This document shows, one piece after another, positions 55,286 to 64,000 of a DNA stretch of 64,000 nt. A program made the translations under genes and the position numbers. Position 1 is the first letter of the stretch, and every line of letters starts with the position of its first letter. The stretch is from NCBI GenBank assembly GCA_963931865.1, contig OZ007513.1:10131467-10195466 (forward strand), written 5' to 3'. This DNA is from Axinella damicornis (taxonomy: Eukaryota > Porifera > Demospongiae > Axinellida > Axinellidae). The notes beneath the pieces are model-generated. The model saw only the letters and a program-made list of their open reading frames with translations, was not told the DNA's origin and did not search any database.

Positions 55286-55862
55286 ACTTCCTCATTGACA
55301 TAGTAGATCACCTTGGTCTCCCCTCTTAAGTGTACATTATACCAATTCAGTATAGCAGTTGAACTGAGTGACAAGGAACAGGCGGCAGAAATGAAGTGGA
55401 CGGAGGAAGAACTTGTGCAGAGGCGAAGAGAACTAAGGAGGCGGGAGGATGAACTAAGGAGGGAGGGAGGACAGGTTTGATACCTGTCAGGATGACAATT
55501 GCAAAACAGTTATTCAATTTCTTTCCTTCATTTGTGGTCAAAGTAGACGTGCTAACTCATCGACATAGTAGATCACCTTGGTCTCCCCTCTTAAGTGTAC
55601 ATTATACCTATTGAGTATAGCAGTTGAAGGAACAGACGGCAGAAATGAAGGAAGAACTTGTGCAGAGGCGAAGAGAACTAAGGAGGCGGCGGGAGGATGA
55701 ACTAAGAAGGAGGGAGGACAGGTTTGAAACCATTTTGCTCTGGCTACCCTCCATGTTTCCAGTACCTGTCAGGATGACAATTGCAAAACAGTTATTCAAT
55801 TTCTTTCCTTCATCGGTGGTCAAAGTGGACGTGCTAACTCGTCTGATCAAATCAACAACATA
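55286..55862 (+). repeat. Tandem duplication of a coiled-coil-coding segment (two copies)
   Basis: Copy 1 (about 55286-55560) and copy 2 (about 55560-55862) both start catagtagatcaccttggtc. Both carry gcagttgaa...gaggaagaacttgtgcagag, then gttattcaatttctttcctt and gtggacgtgctaactc. Copy 2 has an open frame MKEQTAEMKEELVQRRRELR... with a basic coiled coil followed by a hydrophobic end (TIAKQLFNFFPS). Copy 1 is shifted and lacks a segment. The acceptor-like tatag before cagttgaa suggests a duplicated terminal exon. Confidence 0.8.
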
Positions 55863-56580
55863 GCAATAAAGACATAGTACGTACGTATATACCGGTTGGA
55901 AACAACATAAATGATAATCTGTAAAAGTATTGTCTTCCAAGAGTGTTCCATCAAATTGAGTCTTCATAAGGCATTTTGTCACCAGAATCTTCCTCACTGT
56001 CATAGCATAGACTCTCAGTATTTACGCTCAGCTTCCCATCAGGACAACTTACTCAAACTTCTCTGGTATCTCTCTAACATCTGTCATGGAAAATAGTGCA
56101 GCCTTTAACCTCTTTTTTAGTAATTATGGTGTTGATGCTTCCTGATAAGACTACACCATTGTGCGTGCCCATTTTACATTTGTTACGACACCTTTGATAA
56201 TTTGCAGTACATTTCCCTGTCTAGGCACTGTAATCATTGACACTTCTCACTGTAGTATGCAGACTGCCACCAACAGTACACACTGCTGGACTATTTCCAA
56301 GTATGTCCATGCCCCCACTCGATCACACCCATTTTTTTATCTTGGGATTGCAGCATTCCATGGAAGTTCGAGTGAAACATCTATTGATGCTTCTGCAGTC
56401 TTTTGCCACTATCCACTATGGGTTGCACATGGCTACCGGTCCATTTTTGTTTGCTACTGGATGCATCGAAGAAGCATAGCATCAATCTGGAAGATAATTA
56501 TGATTATCAAATGGACTCCCCAGCAGGTGGCACGACTTGCTGGCCAGTCAGGAAGTATATGTACATTTTTGCTCAAGCAG
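55863..56580. other. No gene recognised
   Basis: Open frames around 56161-56586 have no recognisable domain. Confidence 0.35.
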
Positions 56581-56614
56581 AATTGAAGATTCCAGATTGC
56601 ATCGAGGTATATAA

Positions 56615-56800
56615 TTGTATACCACATCGGAATTTGGGAGGTCCACATGCATGCATACAAGAATGAACTGGAGGATATGAAGAATCAGGATTTTGGAACT
56701 TGGGAGGTCTCTCTATATCCATACAAGAATACCCTGGAGGATACAAAGAATCAGGACTATCAAAATTGGGAGGTCTACATTTATCCAAGAATTTCATGGC
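56615..56800. repeat. Three diverged ~75-bp tandem copies
   Basis: The word tgggaggtc(c/t)aca/ctct...atacaagaat...ctggaggatac...agaatcaggac recurs three times, the last copy incomplete. Confidence 0.7.
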
Positions 56801-56859
56801 GGAGAAAATATAGTGAAATTTTTTAACATCAACGGATTGAAAAAAAAACAATATGTCTT

Positions 56860-57085
56860 CAGACGAATTTCAGAGTTCAGAAACAGCAGGATGTTGTTGC
56901 GTTGCAAGTCTGGAGTTTGAAATATGTCGATTTCTTTCTGCCAGGAGTCTTTGCCATGTGACTGAAAAACCTTGACTGCGACAAGGTGGCCCTCCACACA
57001 GAGGCAAAACGACCCTGCCTGATTTTCTCGTGCAGAAAGGTGGTGTGTGCTCCATCCAGGATGGGAGCAGCCATGTCCTATGATG
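56860..57085 (-). pseudogene. Fragment of a TGF-beta/activin type II receptor-like kinase
   Basis: On the minus strand HEKIRQGRFASVWRA (glycine loop) continues, after a frame change at gtggagggccac, as HLVAVKVFQSHGKDSWQKEI (strand 3 with the ATP-binding Lys in VAVK) and DIFQTPDLQRNNILLFLNSE. The spacing and the KDSWQ.E..IF.TP......I..F...E pattern match type II TGF-beta superfamily receptors (ActRII/BMPR2-like). Only the kinase N-lobe is present; extracellular, membrane and C-lobe exons were not seen nearby. The frame change suggests a duplicated pseudo-exon. Confidence 0.7.
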
Positions 57086-57142
57086 ACCACGGTGCCCACA
57101 CAGAAGAGAAGTAAAACAACACAGCCCTTGACAAGGAATCAT

Positions 57143-58393
57143 CAGCTGAAACTGGTATACCTGTGATGGTGCATTTAGTTTATTTTGTAAGTGGGCCTTA
57201 GTTTGTTTGTTTATTTTATCTACCCATAGTTTCTTTTTGCCTGAGTGGGCATTGGTTCATATCTAAGATACACAGAGACAGGCACTCAACACAACAACCA
57301 GCGCACGAAGGATGAAACCAGGCCTGGCATCCTGTCAGCTTTTCCTGATGTGCACAAGACGAAGAGTAAGATCAGTGGGCTTAAACTTGAGTCCCCTCAG
57401 AGTCCTCTCCTCCAGTAGTACACATGGATGAGTCCTCTCCAGCAGTACACACGGATGACAAGTTATATGGAGACAGCTCCTGTTTATCTGCTCCTATTAG
57501 CACAGAGCACAGTGCATTACCTTATATGGCATTTGGTATTTGTTTACATGCACCTTCTAATCATTATGAATCCAGCTTCTGCCATACACGGCTAGAGTTC
57601 CTCCATACATCCATCATCTGATTTCTTTCTTCATTCTTTTTTTTCCCCTCCTCCTTTGTTCTTTTCCTGTGCTTTTCTTAGCTCTATGTGTACATGTATT
57701 ATGTTCAAGAGCATGCAAAAGCTACTCCATGCAATCACACCTCATGAGGTCCCCAAAGCAGATCCACCACAATGACTGTGTCGCAACTGGAGTGACCTTT
57801 GCCAATTACATGATAACGATATTCTAGATGTAGTGATCGTTACATATCCAGAGCTGATGCCATTATCTAAACTTCATAGGAATGATGGCGGCAATCTGTC
57901 CTGAGGATAGATTGCGATAGCCACCAGTACCCCTCCAAGTACGGTAGCGCTGGAGTCCGCATGTGGGGTGTGAATGTCTTCCAGACTTGAGGGCTGGTTG
58001 CTCCCTGGAAATGCTGTATGCTATCAAGTTCATTTGTGGACATATTGGTGTACCTGAGTGAAGCTGAAAATAATCAAGAGAAGGGGACCTAACTCAGTGC
58101 CCATAACAATGTAATCCGTGCATAAAGTATCACTGCAGGTACCACCACCAAGAGCAAGTAGGTACCATACCCAACTACCTCGAGAGGCACATAGCAATAG
58201 CTATGCAGGAAAACCCGGAGAAGGCAGAGCTGAATGCATGAAGCATTAGCTAAGCAGGAGAACCCAGGGAAGGCAGAGCTAAGTGCGTGAATCACAAGTC
58301 TCTGTCTAGATCTGGTGAATAGATCATGAATCTAAACTCTGAAGAAGTGCTGCAGGACTACTTGACCACAAAAAGTGCTTTCTCCTCCTCCAG
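57143..58393. other. No gene recognised; small duplications
   Basis: tcagagtcctctcctccagtag/agtcctctccagcagtacac is duplicated near 57395-57450. A ~55-bp block (agcaggagaaccc.gg.gaaggcagagct) is duplicated at about 58185-58300. No exon supported, though upstream exons of the gene at 58394 must lie in or before this stretch. Confidence 0.4.
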
Positions 58394-59725
58394 TTGGTTC
58401 TGCTGTACAATTTGGGAGTGGCCCTGCCGTGTGCATTATCAGCAAGTCCACTAACCCCATAATCCCCTCCAGCCAGGCCGATGTATTTCAAACCAAGCGT
58501 CAGAGATCCCGGAAGGGAGCCAACACCAACGTCAGCTTTCGCACCACTAAGATTTCACAGGAATCTGTTGGCAAATTCTGTACGAATATAGTTACCTTGG
58601 AATGTCCTTCCACACCACTCGCACATGCATTTTTGGGGGGCTGGTATGAGATGATTTCACTTGACCTTGCAGAGCGGTCATGGTGAGGTGATGATTCTTC
58701 AACACATACGTTACTCAGCCATAGTAGTCCACTATGTAAATGTTGTCACAATATCAAGGCATTGTTAATTCTCTGTACCTCATGACCCATTGTTTGAGGT
58801 ATATATCATAAAGCTGTCCCCAATCTCCCCATGCACACATCACATAATCTATTTAGGAGAGTCAGTGACCTATATAGCATCCCAAATCCACCTGATGGAA
58901 TTCGACGTGCTCCAGACACGCAGGATGAGCTGAGAACCAGTTCTCCAGAGGTGAAGAAGTTAAGGGGTGAGTTCTAGCTGTGTTGTTTGCCAAGATTTTA
59001 GGAGCAGTAGGAAACCACTTCAAACAGTATCTACAGCTAAATTTTCTCTTCTCTGTTTGGTTTGGGTGGTGGAGCTTGTGAGGGAGTGAGGCTGGTGGCT
59101 GTGTGAGGGGTGAATGGTGTGCTTACCCGTTGTGGTGTTGGTGGAGCTTGTGAGGGAGTGAGGCTGGTGGCTGTGTGAGGGGTGAATGGTGTGCTTACCC
59201 GTTGTGGTGTTGGTGGAGCTGGTAATTGAAGAGTATTAGTTTTGCGAACACTACCACAGAACTGACATTCGTGAGCAAAGAGGGACTCTTCGAGATGAAT
59301 TGCATGACCAAATGCAGATTTTGCAAACCTTACAACAATATTCATACTGATACTTTGCTGCAGACAATTTTTCAAGTTGGGGAGGTACTCTGAAATTGAT
59401 CTTGGAGGGCACTGGTACTGGGGACATGGAAGACCTGATCACAGAGCTTGAAGTTGCATGGCTTATCTCCTATTATGCGCAGGTGAGTAAATTTAATTAA
59501 TTGCGAGCAGCTTCCAGTTTCACCTACCTAAGTATTTCAAAATCAATCCACGGCCACTTTGGGAGGATAAAGAGTCCTTTTTTGTATTCATTCGTTGGTG
59601 CAGAGTGTCTGGACAGCCCCTGTCCGGACGCGCTCAAGGACGCACTCAAACACACATCGGTATTTAGGATCAGAGGGATCTTTGTCCACTTTCAGTTTCC
59701 ATATGCCGACTTTCTGTTGAACTGA
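58394..59725 (+). CDS. Four 3' exons of an unrecognised gene
   Basis: Four segments with good splice signals join in phase: 58394-58682 (after ctcctcctccag), 58857-58966 (after atttag, donor aggg/gtgagt), 59364-59482 (after ttgctgcag, donor gcgcag/gtgagt) and 59606-59725 (after gtgcagag, ending TGA). Together they give about 211 residues with no internal stop; the 5' end is missing. The first exon has a basic linker (KRQRSRKGANT) and PLAHAFLGGWYEMISLDLAE. The third reads SSWGGTLKLILEGTGTGDME and the last DALKHTSVFRIRGIFVHFQF. The mixed hydrophobic and charged content looks like a folded domain. I recognise no family. Confidence 0.55.
59071..59214. repeat. 72-bp tandem repeat, two copies
   Basis: Two identical 72-bp units (ggagcttgtgagggagtgag...) lie in the third visible intron of the gene at 58394. 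On the minus strand they encode a repeated Pro/Thr/Ser-rich 24-mer (PPTPQRVSTPFTPHTATSL...), open for 113 codons, which I regard as antisense coincidence. Confidence 0.9.
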
Positions 59726-60350
59726 CAGTGGAATGAGGTGTTCATTCGACAGTGTTCATTCGACAGTGTTATTATTGACCATGTTTATTGACTCGCTAAG
59801 ACTAAGCCTGAGAATGCGCCTGGAGTTTCATATCACCACCATGCAGTCACGGGATGCATGCTTAAATAGTTTCTCATTATAGGCTTCTGACTTGCATGTA
59901 GCATGGTGGCAGCAGGTTCAGAATCAGGATCACAATGGGTATAGGTGTGTAAAGGCATAGGCTGTCATGACAGCTTCTGCTGCGTCTTCTGCTAGGTTAG
60001 AACCTAAAGCCTGAAATGATATTCAATGTTGATAATGGTCCATGTCAATGCAATCGAGAATTGGATGTAATCCAGATGTAGATGGGTCAAGGGCGGCAGC
60101 AGTTGAGTACTGGATACATGCAGTCTGCGAAAGAATTGTGCGCACAAATATGCACCACAGCAACAATTTGCTTTCCTGACTGGCTTATCCAGCGTTTATT
60201 GCACGATCCATAAGAATGGGCTGATTGACATTGGGCTTGCTGCAGCACTCGATAAGGGGTTGGGGAATCTGACTACATATGGATTCCCACTTGCTGCTTC
60301 AAGGGCATCACCGTTGTCGAAGGGGCAGCAATACCTACATAGTACTCTTC
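59726..60350. other. No gene recognised
   Basis: Downstream flank without a supported exon; a short cattcgacagtgtt duplication occurs near 59742-59770. Confidence 0.4.
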
Positions 60351-60351
60351 T

Positions 60352-60428
60352 GGTCGCCAGATCACCATGGGAGACCCGTCGCCAGATCGCCATGGGAGAC
60401 CCGTCGCCAGATCACCGTGGGAGACCCG
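60352..60428. repeat. 25-bp tandem repeat, three copies
   Basis: gtcgccagatcaccatggga plus gaccc is repeated three times with single-base changes. Confidence 0.95.
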
Positions 60429-60559
60429 ATATACTTGGACAGTGAGGATATCATGTTTTACATGAAGACCTCTGAGTTCAGAGGTTCTGGGCCAGACAGG
60501 CCAAATGGAAGAGTTGTGACTGTTGCTTTAGGGATAGGTGTTAAACTCCAAACCTCTAA

Positions 60560-61015
60560 AAATACCAGCACAACCATGTATTAACCTCAAGAATACCAGC
60601 ACAACCATGTCTTAACCCCAAGAATACCGACAAAACCATCTTCAGGGTACCACGTGTATTTAACTTCCAAAATACCATCCAAATAACCTCCAAAATACCA
60701 ACACAACCATGTATCAACCTCCAAAATATCAACCTCCAAAATACCAACACAACCATGTATCAACCTCCAAAATTCCAACACAACCATGTATCAACCTCCA
60801 AAATACCAACACAACCATGTATCAACCTCCAAAATACCAACACAACCATGTATCAACCTCCAAAATTCCAACACAACCATGTATCAACCTCCAAAATACC
60901 AACACAACCATGTATCAACCTCCAAAATACCAACACAACCATGTATCAACAACCTCCAAAATACCAACACAACCATGTATCAACCTCCAAAATACCAACA
61001 CAACCATGTATTAAG
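60560..61015. repeat. 31-bp minisatellite, about 14 copies
   Basis: The unit aaccatgtatcaacctccaa plus aataccaacac repeats with minor changes and diverged copies at the left. Because 31 is not a multiple of three and no frame has a stop, all three plus frames give overlapping Gln/Pro/Thr/Asn-rich ORFs, which are artefacts. The array resumes at 61642-61700 on the far side of the inserted element. Confidence 0.95.
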
Positions 61016-61019
61016 TTAA

Positions 61020-61637
61020 CCCTTTACCCCCGATAGTGCCCATATGCGCCCAATAATTAAGAGCCCATTAAACCCGAGAGCACCCGTATGCGCCCAAACC
61101 TGGATTCCGGCTATTCATCGCCATAACTACGCGATCGGACTTTGGATAACTAATTTACGTGTCACAGGAAGCCGAGTGATGCATAATTAGCTGTGACTAT
61201 CCCCACAATTCGCATTAGAAGTTTACTTGTCGATTGATGTGTACTTAGTGATGGTGTAGTACAGCTTATTTCCTACGAGCAAGATGTTGAATCAAGTTTG
61301 AACTAGCTAGTTATCTACCCACACAGGAAACATACCGTTGCTGGAACCGTCAGCCAACCATTGCCGTGCAATTTTTGCCTCATTCTGGAGTGCACAGCGG
61401 CTACCCGTGTTTCCACCATTGTGTCTTTCTCAGGCCTCACTGTCAGGTGGTGGGACGACTACTTCCGGAACGAAACAGGTTTGTTATCAAGCCAAATAAG
61501 TCTAACTATCAATACTTGAACTCAGCTATTTTAGAAGATACAACGAAATGAATCGACACAACACAAAAATCGCATTTTTAATTAGCTTGTTTCGTAATCA
61601 CGATTGATTTCTGTGCATGTGTCTCGGGGGTATAGGG
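61020..61637. mobile_element. Non-autonomous piggyBac-type element, 618 bp, with TTAA duplication
   Basis: TTAA at 61016-61019 and 61638-61641 flanks ends CCCTTTACCCCCGA and, inverted, CCCTATACCCCCGA (13 of 14 identical). TTAA targets and CCC-starting ends are diagnostic of piggyBac elements. It splits the 31-bp minisatellite, whose units continue on both sides. The interior contains gcccatatgcgcccaat/gcacccgtatgcgcccaa repeats and no transposase. Confidence 0.93.
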
Positions 61638-61701
61638 TTAACCTCCAAAACACCAACACAACCATGTATTAACCTCAAGAAAACCATGTATAACCTCCAC
61701 A

Positions 61702-62515
61702 TTAAGCTTGACCTGTCGTGACAAGTCGTGACCGTCGTGTAATTTTTTTTGACGCACATCATACCAAAGTAAGTGATCTAGGTTGCCTGAGAAGCAAGCA
61801 ATGAAGAGGACCATCATTGCTAAGCACTAGCAGTGCACAATATCATTCCGTGAAATAGCCATGGGTATGGCCTGCATGTGAATATTGAATCGCCTCATGT
61901 TGCCGCTTCTCACTGTTAACCACCACAATAAAACAACAGCAGAAATCACGGTGAAGGTGAGCTATAGACCTCACCACCTTCACCACCACTGAAAGGGACT
62001 TATGTTGCAGTTACATAGATCATCGAAAGTCATATTAGTCAAAGATAATCTCTTCGCAGGCATTCGTGAAGAAAACTGAACCTTGGACAAACAACAACCC
62101 CTTTATGACATTGAATATCTCATTCCATGCTGATGTGCATGGAATGAATTCAGGCAAACAACATGTACTAGGGGTGGTACTGCGGATTGCAAGTCACTTG
62201 CAAGTTTGTAAACATTTTTGAAACTGACCAATCAGATAGTGGATTACCTCACAAACTAGGCGGCAATGTGCACGTCATGAATGTGATGGCGGTCAAACAA
62301 CTTCTGTCAGCTTCTGTCAAGTGTTGATGCAAAGATCATCGCGGATCCCAGAGTGCTAGTGGTGATTCCAGTTCACACCTTCTCACCATTAAATTAGCAG
62401 TGGGATCATCGGCCATATCCAGCACAAATTCTGCCAAAGTGGTGCCCGGACAGTCATACGTATAATATTCGCAGACAACCACTCATACTTCTTCGAACTC
62501 CAGCGTCGCATCCTG
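61702..62515. other. No gene recognised
   Basis: Unique-looking sequence with short inverted words (e.g. ttccatgctgatgtgcatggaa near 62125) and no supported exon. Confidence 0.4.
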
Positions 62516-62519
62516 GACC

Positions 62520-62775
62520 ATGCCCCTGCCAGCTGTTCAGAATCAGCCAGCTTGTATCCAGCGTCCTAGGACGATGCCCCTGCCAGCTGTTCAGAATCAG
62601 CCAGCTTGTATCCAGCGTCCTAGGACGATGCCCCTGCCAGCTGTTCAGAATCAGCCAGCTTGTATCCAGCGTCCTAGGACGATGCCCCTGCCAGCTGTTC
62701 AGAATCAGCCAGCTTGTATCCAGCGTCCTAGGACCATGCCCCTGCCAGCTGTTCAGAATCAGCCAGCTTGTAGTG
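62520..62775. repeat. 54-bp minisatellite, about 4.7 copies
   Basis: Units start at 62520, 62574, 62628, 62682 and 62736 (atgcccctgccagctgttca...), nearly identical. 54 is a multiple of three, giving an 18-residue repeat on the plus strand (MPLPAVQNQPACIQRPRT) and a Trp/Leu-rich one on the minus strand. I see no gene context for either. Confidence 0.95.
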
Positions 62776-63034
62776 AGACAGATCACACCCTTCTACGAGT
62801 ACGGACAGTACGGACGCATGCTTGCTTGGATTTCACGATTTAACTTTACCATCGATCTTGTATACACATTATGTATAGGTACATCCTGTCATGCGAAAAA
62901 CAATGATAATATCATCTTTTAAATCGAATTCTTCTGCCAAGGAACTTTTGATCCACGGTACATAATTATTAGTAACTACCTTACGGTTTTGATCTGGAAC
63001 TGGTTTAGTACAGTACCGTCCACGAGCAAGTTAA

Positions 63035-63206
63035 ACGGTACACGCGTGTCACTCGCGAGACACTCGCGAGACGCTCGCGAGAAAAAATTGCGAGTCCGCG
63101 TGTGCGAGCACTACTCGCGCTCGCGAGTACGTAACCGCTACTCGAGCACTCGCGCTACGCGAGCGCGAGTGCTTGCTGTTGCGCGCGCGCGCGCGCGCGA
63201 GTACTG
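63035..63206. promoter_or_regulatory. CG-rich ctcgcgag/(CG)n region upstream of the right-edge gene
   Basis: Repeated palindromic ctcgcgag words, many CpGs and a GCGCGCGCGCGCGCGCGCGAG tract (about 63180-63200, Z-DNA-prone) end about 115 bp before the start codon at 63321. I infer a CpG-rich promoter region for that gene. CTCGCGAG-type elements are known core promoter motifs in animals. Confidence 0.4.
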
Positions 63207-63320
63207 TACATGTAACTCCTCCCTTGTTTATACAACTAAGAGGGTGACCGTCTGTTACTTGCATTGCGGGGGCACTAAGGGCAAATGCGCAAAAATGCAC
63301 TTAGTGTCAAAAATTTCAAG

Positions 63321-64000
63321 ATGGCCAACATGTATACTGTAAGCAGTATTGTAGAACGACTGGATGACTTCGATTTCGACCTCGACGATGGATTAGACAG
63401 CGATTTCGGACGAGAAGGACTCCGTAGCTACCATTCCAGGGCTGGCTTGGACGGTTTGGAGGGCGTGCAGCGCGGTGATTGCGACAAAGCAGACAATGAA
63501 GGTCTGCATGGAGTAGTCCGGTCCATTGCAGTCATGGATCAGCCAGCTCAACCCCTTCCCCTCATGGATAAACCAGTTCTTTCCCATGGTACGTAACATG
63601 TTGCCTGTCTGTCCTGGACGGGGACAGAACAAGGAAATGGACAAAGACGAGGACATGGTATGTGTGCGTATGTGGGGGGGGGGGGGGGGGGGGGGGAGCA
63701 TAGTGGAGGAGAGCCAAATCCAGGTCCTCCTGTTGATGACAGTCTATTGTGTGGACCTCTTTTTTTTTACGACGAGGAATTGCTGGTAGTGGAGACAGCT
63801 AGGTGTTACGTAACATAATACGCATTATTGAAGGCCACCATCTGACATCACTTTTGCCGAAATGGAGGTATTCTGTCATGCACACACTCATGCAGGTTGG
63901 GGATACTCCAGTGGTGAAATATGACCTGGCACTGTGGCCTTTGTCCCTGTACTCCGAAGATTCTGAGTTCCATTCCTTGGATTTGAGGGCATGTGCAGTC
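63321..64000 (+). CDS. 5' end of an unrecognised gene, running off the window
   Basis: The first exon (63321-63588) starts in aagATGG and encodes MANMYTVSSIVERLDDFDFD, an acidic, Asp-rich stretch, and then a charged linker, ending CAT G/gtacgt. A 30-base micro-exon (63628-63657, after gggacag, before gtatgt) fits the phase. A third open segment starts at 63896 after ctcatgcag and reads GDTPVVKYDLALWPLSLYSE to the right edge in phase 0, which does not match the micro-exon's phase, so one more short exon or another junction is needed. A G-run (63675-63697) follows the micro-exon. No domain recognised. Confidence 0.55.

Noticed and set aside
56161..56666. Plus-strand ORFs of 80-141 codons
   Set aside because: Overlapping frames with no domain, unusual composition and no supporting splice sites.
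59037..59375. Minus-strand Pro/Thr-rich protein
   Set aside because: It is antisense to an intron and exon of a better-supported plus-strand gene and depends on the 72-bp duplication.
60709..61036. Gln/Pro/Asn-rich repeat proteins in three frames
   Set aside because: Products of the 31-bp minisatellite, which is open in every plus frame.
62454..62843. 18-residue repeat proteins on both strands
   Set aside because: The 54-bp unit is a multiple of three and stop-free on both strands; there is no start, splice or family context to support either.

Overview
The window is eukaryotic, intron-rich animal DNA, and a demosponge (Porifera) is the best fit. The reasons are: many short introns (57-100 bp) with normal GT-AG ends; small genes packed between repeats; gene modules that I recall mainly from sponges and other early-branching animals (an AT-hook/RNase-H-like gene family, a P-loop GTPase family, a module common in sponge receptor-like proteins); and a metazoan RFX transcription factor. 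The species cannot be named from the sequence alone. There is no operon, CRISPR array, rRNA or recognisable tRNA.

Layout. 0.7-1.7 kb: a 58-bp minisatellite. 1.8-2.4 kb: terminal exon of a coiled-coil gene (+). 3.0-3.3 kb: a small, possibly lipid-anchored PTB/PH-like protein (-). 4.0-7.3 kb: a nine-exon gene (-) that joins in frame to 785 aa, with an AT-hook and a RAG1/Transib-like layout of acidic and Cys-x-x-Cys motifs. 8.5-9.3 kb: an internally deleted copy of another mobile-element-like family. 10.2-12.8 kb: two hairpin MITEs, a LINE fragment and a compound foldback element with ~540-bp arms. 13.7-16.6 kb: six copies of a complex repeat, each made of two related halves that carry an ATG reading frame running into a splice-donor-like site. 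16.7-17.7 kb: a frameshifted P-loop GTPase. 17.9-25.2 kb: eight exons of an RFX4/RFX6-type factor without its DNA-binding exons.

25-36 kb is gene-poor: microsatellites, a duplicated CCAAT/E2F/TATA promoter-like block, a G-quadruplex-prone 17-bp array and a rearranged LINE. At 34.2-35.0 kb a module gene is broken by a 23-bp tandem duplication. 36.6-38.5 kb is a complete five-exon glycine N-acyltransferase-like gene.

39-53 kb is dominated by a ~1.5-kb higher-order repeat into which other elements have inserted: two hAT-type MITEs with exact 8-bp target duplications, a 257-bp hairpin, and a segment carrying a dead Tc1/mariner copy and a two-exon gene whose 3' end reads into the repeat. 53-64 kb holds duplicated coiled-coil ORFs, a fragment of a TGF-beta type II receptor-like kinase, a four-exon gene of unknown function, a 31-bp minisatellite split by a piggyBac-type MITE with TTAA duplications, a 54-bp minisatellite, and the first exons of a gene that runs off the right edge behind a CG-rich region.

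The genes look like independent loci. The window's main theme is repeated insertion and satellite growth among single genes. Exon junctions were inferred from splice consensus and phase only. Family assignments are from memory, without database searches.
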